Shown here piece by piece: positions 23,877 through 33,409 of a DNA stretch of 64,000 bases (positions are counted from its first letter, which is position 1; every line of letters begins with the position of its first letter). The position numbers and the translations under genes were made by a program. Source of the stretch: Jejuia rubra (GTDB lineage Bacteria; Bacteroidota; Bacteroidia; Flavobacteriales; Flavobacteriaceae); contig NZ_JBHULY010000006.1 of NCBI RefSeq assembly GCF_042684665.1, forward strand, positions 62,001 through 126,000, given 5' to 3'. The notes beneath the pieces were generated by a model, which saw nothing but the letters and a program-made list of their open reading frames with translations, was not told the origin of the DNA and did not search any database.

Positions 23877-24890
23877 TTAAAGAATGTTTACCTCCGCCTC
23901 AATGGAAATATCGAATAGACGTTTGACGGTTTTTTGGATAAGCTGTGAAAGTTTTAAAATATCGGAACCCTTGGCACCACCGTAGTTCACAAGCACCAAC
24001 GCCTGTTTTTTATGAACGCCGTAGTTTCCAAAGGTTTTACCCTTAAATCCAGCTGTTTCGATTAGCCAGCCCGCTGGTACTTTTACTTCACTATCAGAAA
24101 CTGGATAGCTCGGAATCGCTTCAAAATTCAATTTTAGTTTTTCAAAATGTACTTTTGAAATCACTGGATTCTTAAAAAAACTACCGCTATTGCCAATTTC
24201 TTTTGGGTTGGGTAATTTACTTTCCCTGATATTGATAACCGCTTTTGAAATATCCTGAATCGTTGGATTTTTAACACCTAAGTTTTGCAGTTCCGAAGTA
24301 ATAGCCCCGTAAGAAGTATGTAATTGATGGTTGCGTTTGGTCAGTTTAAAAATCACACTGGTGATGATATATTTTCCCTTTGCCTTTTGTTTGAAGATGG
24401 AGTTTCTATAGCCGAATTCACAATCTTCTTTAGTAAAAGTCCTTATCTTTTGCGTAGTAATTTCAATTGTGTCACATGAGACAAAGGTGTCTTTTAGCTC
24501 CACCCCATATGCTCCTATATTTTGAATAGGTGCGGTCCCTACATTACCAGGAATTAGGGAAAGATTTTCTAATCCGCCATAATCATGTTTCAGGCACCAA
24601 AGCACAAATTCGTGCCAGTTTTCACCGGCAGAGGCTTTCACCAAAACATAATCCGTGGTTTCATCAATAACCGAAATGCCTTTTAAATTAACGTGAATCA
24701 CCAATTTATCCTGATTTTTGGTCAACAGCATATTGCTCCCGCCGCCTAAAATCAGTTTTTCAGGGTAATCCTCTTGAGCAAGCACATCCTTGAGTTGGTT
24801 TTCGTCGGATACGGATACAAAATGTTTCGCATCGATATCAATGCCAAAAGTGTTATATTTTTTTAAGGATATATTTTCTGCAATTTGCAT
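23877..24890 (-). CDS. murB: UDP-N-acetylmuramate dehydrogenase
   Basis: 337 residues, type I MurB. The FAD-binding region contains LGGGSNMLLTK; LSLIPGNVGTAPIQNIGAYGVEL is the family hallmark; YRNSIFK and a late Ser general acid region GNSGSFFKNPV are present. It reduces UDP-GlcNAc-enolpyruvate to UDP-MurNAc in peptidoglycan synthesis. It starts 1 nt after the aminotransferase stop, so the two are cotranscribed. Confidence 0.96.
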   Translation of the reverse strand: MQIAENISLKKYNTFGIDIDAKHFVSVSDENQLKDVLAQEDYPEKLILGGGSNMLLTKNQDKLVIHVNLKGISVIDETTDYVLVKASAGENWHEFVLWCLKHDYGGLENLSLIPGNVGTAPIQNIGAYGVELKDTFVSCDTIEITTQKIRTFTKEDCEFGYRNSIFKQKAKGKYIITSVIFKLTKRNHQLHTSYGAITSELQNLGVKNPTIQDISKAVINIRESKLPNPKEIGNSGSFFKNPVISKVHFEKLKLNFEAIPSYPVSDSEVKVPAGWLIETAGFKGKTFGNYGVHKKQALVLVNYGGAKGSDILKLSQLIQKTVKRLFDISIEAEVNIL

Positions 24891-24891
24891 A

Positions 24892-26085
24892 TTAGTCCTC
24901 CTTGTAAACTTTTAGAGCCTCCCTGATGATTTGGACTGCCTTTTTCAGGCGTTCGCTATGAAGCACATAGGCAATCCTGATTTGGTTCAGTCCAATACCC
25001 GGAGTGGAATAAAACCCACCGGCCGGAGCAACCATCACAGTTTCATTGTCCACATGGAAAGATTCCAAAAGCCATTGTGCAAAATGGTCCGAATTTTTTA
25101 CTGGCAACTCCGCGATGCAATAAAACGCCCCTTTTGGAGTGGCAACTATTACGCCTTCGATCTTATTGAGTTCTTCAATCAAGACATTCCTTCGTTTTAT
25201 GTACTCATTTTTAATATTTACAAAATAAGAAGATGGCGTGTCTAGCGCGGCCTCACTGGCAATCTGTGCGTAAGTGGGCGGGCTCAAGCGTGCTTGGGCA
25301 AATTTTAAAACGGTCTGAATTAAGGTTTTGTTTCGAGAAACGAGGCAACCAATACGTGCACCGCACATGCTGTAACGCTTGGAAACCGAATCGATCATAA
25401 TGGTATGCTCGTCAAGTCCCTCTAGTTCCATGACCGAATGGTGCGAATGCCCATCATAAGTGAACTCCCGATATACTTCGTCCGAAATCAAAAACAGGTC
25501 GTGTCTTTTAACCAAATCTGCCAATTGGGCAATCTCTTCTTTGGAATAAAGATATCCCGTGGGGTTACCCGGGTTACAAATCATAATTGCCTTCGTCTTT
25601 TCGGTAATCAGCTTTTCAAATTCCGAAATAGGAGGGAGTGCAAAATTATCTTCAATTCTGGAAATAATGGGTTTTACTTTGACGCTGGCTGCGGTAGCGA
25701 AAGCAATGTAGTTTGCGTAAAAAGGCTCACAGATAATCACCTCGTCATTAGGATCCATGATGCTTCCAAACAAAAAAGCAATGGCCTCGCTAGCCCCTGT
25801 TGTTACTATAATATCGGCATGGGATACTCTAATATCATGCTCTGCATAATAGTCTGCAATCTTTTTTCTATAGGTATCGGAACCCTCGGAACGCGAGTAG
25901 GATAGTACTTCCACATCATTTTCACGTACCGCACGAAGAGCCACTTCGGGAGTTTTGATATCGGGTTGTCCTATATTTAGGTAATAGATGTGTTTCCCTT
26001 CTGCCTCCGCTTGTTCAGCATAGGGCACCAGCTTTCGTATAGGCGATTCGGGCATATTGCGCCCTTTTTGTGATATTGACGGCAT
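24892..26085 (-). CDS. PLP-dependent aminotransferase (class I/II, aspartate-type)
   Basis: 397 residues, fold-type I aminotransferase. The cofactor Lys is in DSVSKRYSMCGARIG near residue 233; NPGNPTGYLYSKEE and the phosphate/carboxylate-binding Arg in LNQIRIAYV are visible. The subgroup resembles aspartate or aromatic aminotransferases; the substrate is not certain. First gene of a pair with murB. Confidence 0.88.
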   Translation of the reverse strand: MPSISQKGRNMPESPIRKLVPYAEQAEAEGKHIYYLNIGQPDIKTPEVALRAVRENDVEVLSYSRSEGSDTYRKKIADYYAEHDIRVSHADIIVTTGASEAIAFLFGSIMDPNDEVIICEPFYANYIAFATAASVKVKPIISRIEDNFALPPISEFEKLITEKTKAIMICNPGNPTGYLYSKEEIAQLADLVKRHDLFLISDEVYREFTYDGHSHHSVMELEGLDEHTIMIDSVSKRYSMCGARIGCLVSRNKTLIQTVLKFAQARLSPPTYAQIASEAALDTPSSYFVNIKNEYIKRRNVLIEELNKIEGVIVATPKGAFYCIAELPVKNSDHFAQWLLESFHVDNETVMVAPAGGFYSTPGIGLNQIRIAYVLHSERLKKAVQIIREALKVYKED

Positions 26086-26209
26086 TTTAGTTTAAATGGT
26101 CTGCAAAGTTGAGAAAATTATCTTAAAATTATTTTAAAAAATGAGCCTAAATTCAGGCTGAATACCAAAGATTTGTAAATTGAAATTCAGAAATCCCAAA
26201 GATTTTACA

Positions 26210-27547
26210 ATGAATAAACGTCTTTACTTGACGCTTTTACTAGTAGCCTGCATAGGAATATGTACTGCTCAAAAGGATAGATTTACTATTCAAAACAAAA
26301 AAGGGGAAACCAAGGTTAGGTTCCAGCTAATCAATAATTTGATAGTGTTCCCTGCGGAAGTGAACGGGATAGAACTCTCTTTTTTACTAGACACTGGGAT
26401 TACCAAACCGATGATTTTCAATATCGTAAACATGTCTGATAGTTTAATGGTGAAAAATCCAGAAACTACCATATTAAGAGGGCTCGGTGAAGGTGAATCG
26501 GTAGAAGCATTGAAGTCCGATGGTAATGTGATAAAAATTGGTGATGCCCTAAAACTAGATCAGGATTTATATGCCATTTACGATTCTCGCTTGAATTTTG
26601 CTCCAAAGCTTGGTGCACCAATTAATGGCATCATCGGTTATGATATTTTGAAGGATTTTGTTGTGGAAATAAACTATTCCAGTAAGTTTTTGAAGTTTTA
26701 CAATGCTGAAAGTTACGAGTATAAAACTTGCAATTCTTGTGAGGTACTTGGCTTAGGGTTTTATAACAACAAACCCTTTATTCATGCCAACGTTACGGTA
26801 AACAAAAAAGCAATTCCCGTAAAAATGCTTATTGATTCCGGGGGAAGCGACGCCATTTGGTTGTTTGAAAATGATAGTTTGGGAATCAAATGTGGCTCGA
26901 ATTACTTTCGGGATTTCCTGGGATATGGGTTAAGCGGAAGTGTATACGGCAAACGCTCTAAAATTGATGGTTTTAGTTTGAATAGTTTCATTATGAAAGA
27001 AGTGAATGTGTCCTATCCCGATTCCACGTCGATTAGTTACGATAGAATAATGGAGGGTAGAAATGGCACTGTGGCAGGCGAAATTTTAAAACGGTTTAAC
27101 ATCATTCTCGATTATAAACAGCAACGTATCACTTTTAGGAAAAATGGGTATTTCCGAAATAAATTTTTCTATAATAAGTCCGGTATTGTGCTGGAATATG
27201 GGGGGTACAGGTATGTCAGGGAAAAGGATAATAACGACCATAGTGTAACGATTGGCAATAATTCCAGGGCAAGTAGTGCCAAGGTGGTGCTTAACACCAA
27301 ATATAGGCTGAATTTAAAACCGGCTTATACCATTGTTGAATTGAGAGAGGGATCCCCTGGAGCTTTGGCAGGTTTAAAGTTGGGGGATATTATTATAAAA
27401 ATAAATGGGAAATTAGCACATAGCTATACTTTACAAGAAATTACCCAAATGTTTCATGACGACAACGGAAAGTTCATCAGGCTTCTGGTGGAGCGCAAAG
27501 GAAAGAAGTATGAGCACAGTTTTAAGTTAAAGGATATACTGAACTAA
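26210..27547 (+). CDS. Exported aspartyl-protease-like protein with PDZ domain
   Basis: About 445 residues from ATG 26210 (the longer TTG start at 26180 spoils the signal peptide). Signal peptide MNKRLYLTLLLVACIGICTAQ. Two retropepsin-like halves carry the catalytic-type motifs FLLDTGITKP and MLIDSGGSDAIW, so both Asp are present in one chain. A C-terminal PDZ domain (about residues 365-440, GSPGALAGLKLGDIIIKINGK) likely binds peptide termini. Probably a periplasmic or cell-surface protease; the substrate is unknown. A terminator hairpin follows directly. Confidence 0.85.
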   Translation: MNKRLYLTLLLVACIGICTAQKDRFTIQNKKGETKVRFQLINNLIVFPAEVNGIELSFLLDTGITKPMIFNIVNMSDSLMVKNPETTILRGLGEGESVEALKSDGNVIKIGDALKLDQDLYAIYDSRLNFAPKLGAPINGIIGYDILKDFVVEINYSSKFLKFYNAESYEYKTCNSCEVLGLGFYNNKPFIHANVTVNKKAIPVKMLIDSGGSDAIWLFENDSLGIKCGSNYFRDFLGYGLSGSVYGKRSKIDGFSLNSFIMKEVNVSYPDSTSISYDRIMEGRNGTVAGEILKRFNIILDYKQQRITFRKNGYFRNKFFYNKSGIVLEYGGYRYVREKDNNDHSVTIGNNSRASSAKVVLNTKYRLNLKPAYTIVELREGSPGALAGLKLGDIIIKINGKLAHSYTLQEITQMFHDDNGKFIRLLVERKGKKYEHSFKLKDILN

Positions 27548-27548
27548 A

Positions 27549-27575
27549 AAAGCCCAGGTACTTGGCCTGGGCTTT
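27549..27575. terminator. Intrinsic terminator between the PDZ protease and DUF1573 genes
   Basis: Ten-bp perfect stem AAAGCCCAGG/CCTGGGCTTT with a 7-nt loop; the flanking A/T runs suit both convergent genes. Confidence 0.75.
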
Positions 27576-27603
27576 CAATTATGTCAAAGTATTAATTGGA
27601 TTC

Positions 27604-28029
27604 TTATTGCTCCACCAAACTTTTGGTTTTCTTTTCTAAAACATTGTTTTTGCTGGGGTCAACCACCAAACCTTTAATTTTTAAGGCTACTGTTGGGGTT
27701 TCGGCATTAGACATCACAGTGATGGTCTTTCTGATAGGATTTACTCTATTCGTATCATATTTTACCTCAATTTGTCCTGTTTTGCCCGGCATAATGGGAT
27801 CTTCAGGTTTTTTGGGGATGGTACATCCACAACTTGAAGTTACTTTTGATATGATTAATGGTGCCTCTCCAGTATTGGTAAATTCAAATACTCTCACGCC
27901 ATTTGATCCTTTTTCAATTGTGCCATAATCAATAGTAGTTTCCTTAAACTCAATCTTGGCAACCTTGCCTTGAGCATTAAGAGAAAAGCTAATTAACCCT
28001 ACAAATAGAATAGTAATTAGATGTTTCAT
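27604..28029 (-). CDS. DUF1573 domain protein, secreted
   Basis: 141 residues. Signal peptide MKHLITILFVGLISFSLNAQG, then one immunoglobulin-like DUF1573 domain: IDYGTIEKGSNGVRVFEFTNTGEAPLII, SSCGCTIPKKPEDPI with the conserved CGC, and GQIEVKYDTN. The family is abundant in Bacteroidota and exported; its biochemical function is not known. Divergent from valS. Confidence 0.9.
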   Translation of the reverse strand: MKHLITILFVGLISFSLNAQGKVAKIEFKETTIDYGTIEKGSNGVRVFEFTNTGEAPLIISKVTSSCGCTIPKKPEDPIMPGKTGQIEVKYDTNRVNPIRKTITVMSNAETPTVALKIKGLVVDPSKNNVLEKKTKSLVEQ

Positions 28030-28172
28030 CTGCTTGTTTTTTGGTTATTATTTAATGTAAACATAGGTACTTTTTCCACAACCTGCAAAATTAATAGACA
28101 AACGGTATAAATCTTAACATTCTTAATAATACCATAACCTGCCATCAACTTTCACAGAAAAAGAAATATAAG

Positions 28173-28180
28173 TACTTTTG
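28173..28180 (+). promoter_or_regulatory. Probable -7 box for valS
   Basis: TACTTTTG on the plus strand, 30 nt before ATG 28211. It lies over an apparent upstream start (28178), showing that the longer ORF start is false. Confidence 0.55.
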
Positions 28181-28210
28181 CACATCAAAAGTCAAAAACT
28201 GTTCCAAAGT

Positions 28211-30934
28211 ATGCAAATTCCATCAAAATACGATGCTAGCAAGGTTGAAAGCAAGTGGTATGATTACTGGATGAAACACGATTTTTTTCATTCCGAACCT
28301 GATGAAAGAGAGCCCTATACCATCGTGATTCCACCACCAAATGTGACAGGGGTTTTGCACATGGGGCATATGCTGAACAATACCATTCAAGATGTATTGA
28401 TTCGTCGTGCGCGCTTGCAAGGCAAAAACGCTTGCTGGGTGCCCGGAACAGACCATGCTTCTATTGCTACCGAGGCTAAAGTGGTGGCTAAATTAAAGGA
28501 ACAAGGCATTGACAAAAATGACCTGTCTAGAGAGGAATTTTTAAAACACGCATGGGATTGGACCCACGAATATGGCGGTGTGATATTGGAGCAGTTGAAG
28601 AAATTGGGCTGTTCCTGCGACTGGGATCGTACAAAATTTACGATGGATGACGATATGTCAGAAGCTGTCGTTAAAGTTTTTGTGGATTTGTACAATAAAG
28701 GACTGATTTATAGAGGGTATCGTATGGTAAACTGGGATCCCGAAGCCAAAACCACGTTGTCTGACGAGGAAGTGGAATATATAGATAAACAGGGGAAGTT
28801 ATATCATATAAAATATAAAATAAGCCCCCTAACCCCCGAAGGGGGAAATAATGATGCTCAATATAAGAGTGAGAGTTCCCCTCCCGATCGCTATCGGGAT
28901 TCGGAGGGGCTAGGGGAGGCCGAGGAGTATTTGATAATCGCCACGACTCGCCCCGAAACCATTTTGGGAGATACCGCAATTTGTATCAACCCAAATGATG
29001 ACAGACATGTTAATCTAAAAGGGAAAAAAGCCATAGTTCCGATTGCGAATCGTGTTATTCCGATTATTGAAGACGAGTATGTGGATGTGGAATTTGGTAC
29101 CGGATGTCTAAAAGTGACACCTGCCCATGATGAAAATGACAAGGTTTTAGGTGATAAGCATAATTTAGAAGTGATTGACATCTTTAATGAAGATGCCACA
29201 TTGAATAGTTATGGCTTACATTACGAAGGCAAAGACCGCTTTGAGGTGAGGAAAGCGATTGTAAAAGAATTGGAAAGTCTCGGATTGATTGCTAAAATCG
29301 AAGATTATAACAACCGTGTCGGTATTTCCGAACGCACCAAAGCGATTATTGAGCCTCGATTATCGGATCAATGGTTTTTAAAAATGGAGGATTTGGTAAA
29401 ACCTGCCATCAATTCGGTTTTGAATGATGGTGAGGTTAAATTATTTCCAAAGAAATTTGAAAACACCTACCGCCATTGGATGGAAAACATCCGCGATTGG
29501 AACATTTCCAGACAATTGTTGTGGGGGCAACAGATTCCAGCCTATTTCTATGGAGATGGCAAGGAAGATTTTGTAGTTGCAGAAACCATTGAAGAGGCAG
29601 TTTTAAAGGCACGAGAGGTAACCAACAATAAGGAGCTAAAGGCTGATAGCTTGCGTCAGGATACTGATGCACTGGATACTTGGTTTTCCTCATGGTTATG
29701 GCCCATGTCGGTTTTTGATGGCATTCGAAATCCTGAGAACGCCGATATAAATTACTATTACCCTACCAATGATTTGGTAACTGGGCCGGATATCTTGTTT
29801 TTCTGGGTGGCACGAATGATTATCGCCGGATATGAGTTCAAAGGTGAAAAACCTTTTGAAAATGTATATCTCACAGGATTGGTGCGCGATAAGCAACGTC
29901 GAAAAATGAGCAAATCCTTGGGGAATTCTCCAGATGCTTTAAAACTGATTGAAGAATATGGGGCTGACGGTGTTCGTGTAGGTCTGCTATTAAGTTCTGC
30001 TGCAGGGAATGATTTATTGTTTGATGAAGGGTTGTGTCAGCAAGGAAAGGCCTTTGGTAACAAAATTTGGAATGCGTTCCGATTGGTGCAAGGTTGGGAG
30101 ATTGATGAAAATTTAGAGCAACCCGAAACCGCAAAAGTGGGATTGGATTGGTACCAATCGAAATTCCAAAAGGCTTTGGCCGAGATTGAAGATCATTTTA
30201 GCAAATATAGATTGAGCGATGCCTTGATGACCATTTACAAGCTCATTATGGATGATTTCTCCTCGTGGCTACTGGAGATTGTAAAACCGGCCTATCAACA
30301 ACCGATTGATGCCAAAACGTACAATGCCATAATTGAGGCACTGGAGAATAACTTAAAAATTCTTCATCCGTTTATGCCATTTTTAACCGAAGAAATCTGG
30401 CAGTTTATTGCAGGACGCACCCCTGAAGAAGCTTTAGTTATTGCTAAATGGCCTGAAGCTAAGGCCATAAACGAATCTTTAATTTCTGAATTTGAATTTG
30501 CCACAGAGGTCATTTCCGGGATTAGAAATATCAGAAAGCAAAAGAATATTGCTTTTAAGGATGCGATTGCGTTTTCAATGACTAATAATGAAAATAAAAC
30601 TTCAACTTTTGATGCAGTAATCACAAAATTGGGGAATCTGGAAGCCATTAATTATGTCAATGAAGCTGTGGATGGGGCATTAACCTTCCGAGTAAAGTCC
30701 AACGAATATTTTATCCCAATGTCGGGAGCCATTGATGTGGAGGCCGAAATTAAAAAACTCACTGAGGAACTGAATTACACCGAAGGTTTCCTAAAATCCG
30801 TACAGAAAAAACTATCCAACGAGAGATTTGTCAACAACGCCCCAGAGCAGGTCGTGGACAGCGAAAAGAAAAAAGAGAGCGATGCTTTGGCTAAGATTGA
30901 AACGCTAAAGGCTAGTTTGGCTAGTTTGGGGTAG
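28211..30934 (+). CDS. valS: Valine--tRNA ligase with an in-frame repeat insertion
   Basis: 907 residues from ATG 28211 (MQIPSKYDASKV). Class I catalytic core: PPNVTGVLHMGHML carries the HIGH box and KMSKSLGNSPDAL the KMSKS box. The CP1 editing domain has the TTRPETILGDTAI pocket, and the C-terminal arm is coiled coil. Between LYHIKYKI and EYLIIATTRPET there are about 34 extra residues (SPLTPEGGNNDAQYK through GLGEAE) encoded by a palindromic repeat at 28822-28921. The frame is kept, so the enzyme is probably active, with a loop next to the editing pocket. It charges tRNA-Val and is essential. Confidence 0.97.
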   Translation: MQIPSKYDASKVESKWYDYWMKHDFFHSEPDEREPYTIVIPPPNVTGVLHMGHMLNNTIQDVLIRRARLQGKNACWVPGTDHASIATEAKVVAKLKEQGIDKNDLSREEFLKHAWDWTHEYGGVILEQLKKLGCSCDWDRTKFTMDDDMSEAVVKVFVDLYNKGLIYRGYRMVNWDPEAKTTLSDEEVEYIDKQGKLYHIKYKISPLTPEGGNNDAQYKSESSPPDRYRDSEGLGEAEEYLIIATTRPETILGDTAICINPNDDRHVNLKGKKAIVPIANRVIPIIEDEYVDVEFGTGCLKVTPAHDENDKVLGDKHNLEVIDIFNEDATLNSYGLHYEGKDRFEVRKAIVKELESLGLIAKIEDYNNRVGISERTKAIIEPRLSDQWFLKMEDLVKPAINSVLNDGEVKLFPKKFENTYRHWMENIRDWNISRQLLWGQQIPAYFYGDGKEDFVVAETIEEAVLKAREVTNNKELKADSLRQDTDALDTWFSSWLWPMSVFDGIRNPENADINYYYPTNDLVTGPDILFFWVARMIIAGYEFKGEKPFENVYLTGLVRDKQRRKMSKSLGNSPDALKLIEEYGADGVRVGLLLSSAAGNDLLFDEGLCQQGKAFGNKIWNAFRLVQGWEIDENLEQPETAKVGLDWYQSKFQKALAEIEDHFSKYRLSDALMTIYKLIMDDFSSWLLEIVKPAYQQPIDAKTYNAIIEALENNLKILHPFMPFLTEEIWQFIAGRTPEEALVIAKWPEAKAINESLISEFEFATEVISGIRNIRKQKNIAFKDAIAFSMTNNENKTSTFDAVITKLGNLEAINYVNEAVDGALTFRVKSNEYFIPMSGAIDVEAEIKKLTEELNYTEGFLKSVQKKLSNERFVNNAPEQVVDSEKKKESDALAKIETLKASLASLG
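28822..28921 (+). repeat. Composite inverted element E4 inserted inside valS
   Basis: It begins AAGCCCCCTAACCCC and ends GGGGCTAGGGGAGGCC, which are near-complementary. Inside are two more hairpins: CCCCC GAA GGGGG, and CCCCTCCCGAT against ATCGGGATTCGGAGGGG. It has the same two-half architecture as the elements at the kyn and trp gene junctions, here 100 nt long and free of stops in the valS frame. Confidence 0.75.
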
Positions 30935-31048
30935 GTTTTTAGTTCTTGTTAGAAGTCTCTCCCATAATTTTGCTGTAGGGCGAAGGTTTGTCAAAAAGGA
31001 CAGTTGGTTTGTGGATGTAGTTTCTGTTATTTGCTGTTTTATTTGAAA

Positions 31049-32275
31049 TCAAAGTTTTTTCAATATAAATTCCTTTTTATTTTCTTTAAAAGTGAATTTA
31101 GTATAATCTATTTCGTCGTTTTCGTTTCTTGGAAAAATTATCGAAAGATTCATTGGTTTGAGACTAAACTTAGCATTATTTATTGGGATTAAGGGCAGTG
31201 GATTTTTTCCTTCTGCTTTAAAATATAAGAGATTTCTTTTGCCTTCTAATATCATGGCATATGGAAGGTCTGGAGAGGAATACTTTCCTTCACATAATTT
31301 TAAGGAAGCATCATTGATTACAAAAGTCTCTTCTACAGGTCGAATCCCAAGCCTCTTGTTAGTGTAGTCAATTAATACATTAAAGCGTTCCAATTCTTTT
31401 AAACCAATATGTCCTTCTCTATTCTTATCGCGAGAATGCCCAGTGGACGAAAACCTAACTGGCATTGCCCAATTTGTGAATCCAGCAATTTCCAAACTAT
31501 GAACAGGCCATGAAGTGCCCATCATTGGTTTACCATCTATTCCCATGCCTATTATTTGTTCTTTACGTTTTACAGGAGCAATTACGTTTTTACTATGATT
31601 TGTTTTAACCCACATATAGTTCATATTTCCTAAGTCAAAATGTACTTTTAGTGGGATTTTTTGATCTTCTGGCTTAATCCGTAAATTAATATTACAATAT
31701 GGTTTGTTATTCTTAAATTCAAGATTTGAATAGGTCCAGTCTTTATGTGAAATATTCTCTTTTGGATTATGCAATGTTAAGATTTTATTTTCCTGATTAA
31801 TTTCTAATGCCACAAACTTTAACAGGTCATAGCCTATAATGCCATCATACGGAACGTTATCATAAGAAGTGCTTTTAAAAAACATTTCTGGTGGCCACAA
31901 CCCTACAGATAGATTTTTAAGAAAAATATTATCATTCAATTTAAGATGTAATCCATCAATAAATTTCACGGGTTTTTCCATATAGATTTGTGTATGTGAG
32001 CCAATTTTATCATGTTCATCCAAAGGGTCTCGAAATCCAATGGTTCTATCAGATTCAAAAATGCAGGTGATGGGAGCGCCTGTATCTAAAACAAAGTTTA
32101 ACGCTTTTGAATTATTTATTTGAAGTTTAATAACAATTAATCCGTTAATCATCTTGTAAGGAAGTGTTACTGGGCTTTCTAGTTTGTTGACCATAACTAA
32201 CTCTTTAGCACTTTTCCCATTAGGATTGCAAGAGTAAAGTAATATCATGATCACTATGATTATGTGTAGTTTCAT
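31049..32275 (-). CDS. Aspartyl-protease-like lipoprotein
   Basis: About 408 residues from ATG 32275, which gives a standard lipoprotein signal (MKLHIIIVIMILLYSCN, Cys15). The ATG at 32320 adds 15 residues but abuts the XRE stop by 1 nt and may be the true coupled start. The first retropepsin-like motif is intact (FVLDTGAPITCIF); the second reads FDLGNMNYMW, with DLG for DTG/DSG. No PDZ domain, unlike the related protein at 26210-27547. Probably outer-membrane or periplasmic. It follows an XRE/DUF2975 pair and may be cotranscribed with it. Confidence 0.8.
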   Translation of the reverse strand: MKLHIIIVIMILLYSCNPNGKSAKELVMVNKLESPVTLPYKMINGLIVIKLQINNSKALNFVLDTGAPITCIFESDRTIGFRDPLDEHDKIGSHTQIYMEKPVKFIDGLHLKLNDNIFLKNLSVGLWPPEMFFKSTSYDNVPYDGIIGYDLLKFVALEINQENKILTLHNPKENISHKDWTYSNLEFKNNKPYCNINLRIKPEDQKIPLKVHFDLGNMNYMWVKTNHSKNVIAPVKRKEQIIGMGIDGKPMMGTSWPVHSLEIAGFTNWAMPVRFSSTGHSRDKNREGHIGLKELERFNVLIDYTNKRLGIRPVEETFVINDASLKLCEGKYSSPDLPYAMILEGKRNLLYFKAEGKNPLPLIPINNAKFSLKPMNLSIIFPRNENDEIDYTKFTFKENKKEFILKKL

Positions 32276-32321
32276 TCTCGATAAGAATTGCTGGTTTTTA
32301 ATTTTCTTAATAACGTTCATC

Positions 32322-32534
32322 TTACGAATCTGAGGGAATGTGTTCTAATATATCTCCAGGTTGACATTCCAATATTTCACAAATACTATTCAAGGTGTTA
32401 AACCTTATACCCTTTACCTTGCCAGTTTTCAGTAAAGAAAGATTGGTTTCCGATATGCCAATAATCTCAGCTAATTCTTTTAGTTTCATTTTACGTTTGG
32501 CCAACATAACGTCTAGGTTTACAACTATACTCAT
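32322..32534 (-). CDS. XRE-family helix-turn-helix regulator (YozG-like)
   Basis: 70 residues, a bare Cro/C1-type HTH: LKELAEIIGISETNLSLLKTGKVKGIRFNTLNSICEILECQPGDIL. The ATG overlaps the end of the DUF2975 gene (4-nt ATGA-type overlap), the usual arrangement for these pairs. It probably regulates its own operon; the signal may be sensed by the membrane partner. Confidence 0.9.
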   Translation of the reverse strand: MSIVVNLDVMLAKRKMKLKELAEIIGISETNLSLLKTGKVKGIRFNTLNSICEILECQPGDILEHIPSDS

Positions 32535-33088
32535 ATCATGGCATCCTTATCCTCCTGCAGGAGTTGTCCTTCTTTAAAAACTTCGCTCAAACTGAGACTA
32601 AATAGAGCAAAAACTAACTCGCTAAAAGGCAACCCTATTTCTAAACCAATACCATGCTGTCCCTCATCAATAAAATTTACCGTTCCAAAAAAGGCCAGTA
32701 CCAAGGTGTATTTGGCTATTTGTCTAAAATACAACGTGTTTTTGCTATGGAACGTTTTATAGTCTCTAACCGATTTCAAAATTTTAATCATTTTATGAAT
32801 GCATAATATAATCAGAAATACTCTTGCAGATTCTCTGAGAAGAATCCATAGTTTCATTCCCGGGCCAATCTCGGTAAAGAGGGTACTGCTTGTTTTGATA
32901 TCACATTCGGTGCATATGTGAAAGGTTGAGAGATTCCCATCATTCAATATTTTCAAATCAGAATAAGTTTCTGGAAAAATGTAAACATAACTTAGTCCAA
33001 AAACGAATACAGTTACTAAGGCTATCAAAAGCCAAAAAGTGAACCTGTTGATGGCTATCGCGGCTCCAATTATTTTATTTCGTTTCAT
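32531..33088 (-). CDS. DUF2975 membrane protein
   Basis: 185 residues from ATG 33088 (the longer ORF to 33139 adds a poor N-terminus). Four membrane helices are evident (FWLLIALVTVFVFGLSYVYIF; WILLRESARVFLIILCIH; YTLVLAFFGTVNF; FSELVFALFSLSLSEVF). Family DUF2975, nearly always encoded with a YozG-like XRE regulator, as here. The C-terminal GQLLQEDKDAMI is typical. It may sense a membrane-related signal; this is inference. Confidence 0.88.
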   Translation of the reverse strand: MKRNKIIGAAIAINRFTFWLLIALVTVFVFGLSYVYIFPETYSDLKILNDGNLSTFHICTECDIKTSSTLFTEIGPGMKLWILLRESARVFLIILCIHKMIKILKSVRDYKTFHSKNTLYFRQIAKYTLVLAFFGTVNFIDEGQHGIGLEIGLPFSELVFALFSLSLSEVFKEGQLLQEDKDAMI

Positions 33089-33166
33089 GAATGTTAAATT
33101 TTTATTTGACACAAACATAAAAAAATTTATGTAAAACATAAAATAATTTTCATAAAATATAATTTT

Positions 33167-33379
33167 TTAGATGCACGTGGTATCCATAATATAATTCAAT
33201 TTTGTGGTAATGTGCTGTTTTAGTACTGAAGCAAATTCAGCAAATGTGACCCATATCTGATAGTACCGAATTAAGTCGATATTATTTATGAAGTCAAGAA
33301 AGAGGTTGCCAAAATCTCCTCCCATAAGTTTTTGGGAAATAACATTAAGTTCATAGGTGTCACCCGAAAAATGATACAC
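33167..33379 (-). CDS. Doubtful small ORF or gene remnant
   Basis: 70 codons from GTG 33379, preceded in frame by a stop. The peptide (SGDTYELNVISQKLMGG, FLDFINNIDLIRYYQIW) has natural-looking composition, but I recognise no family and see no clear promoter. It fills the 320-base gap between the DUF2975 and acyl-CoA-binding genes. It could be a small orphan gene or a decayed fragment. The rest of the gap shows nothing. Confidence 0.3.
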   Translation of the reverse strand: MYHFSGDTYELNVISQKLMGGDFGNLFLDFINNIDLIRYYQIWVTFAEFASVLKQHITTKLNYIMDTTCI

Positions 33380-33409
33380 ACAAAGCCAATGTGTTTAGGT
33401 ACTTTTAAG

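Noticed and set aside
25438..25905. 155-codon plus-strand ORF
   Set aside because: Antisense to the aminotransferase gene, whose motifs are unambiguous; Cys/Phe/Asn-rich composition is typical of a shadow frame.
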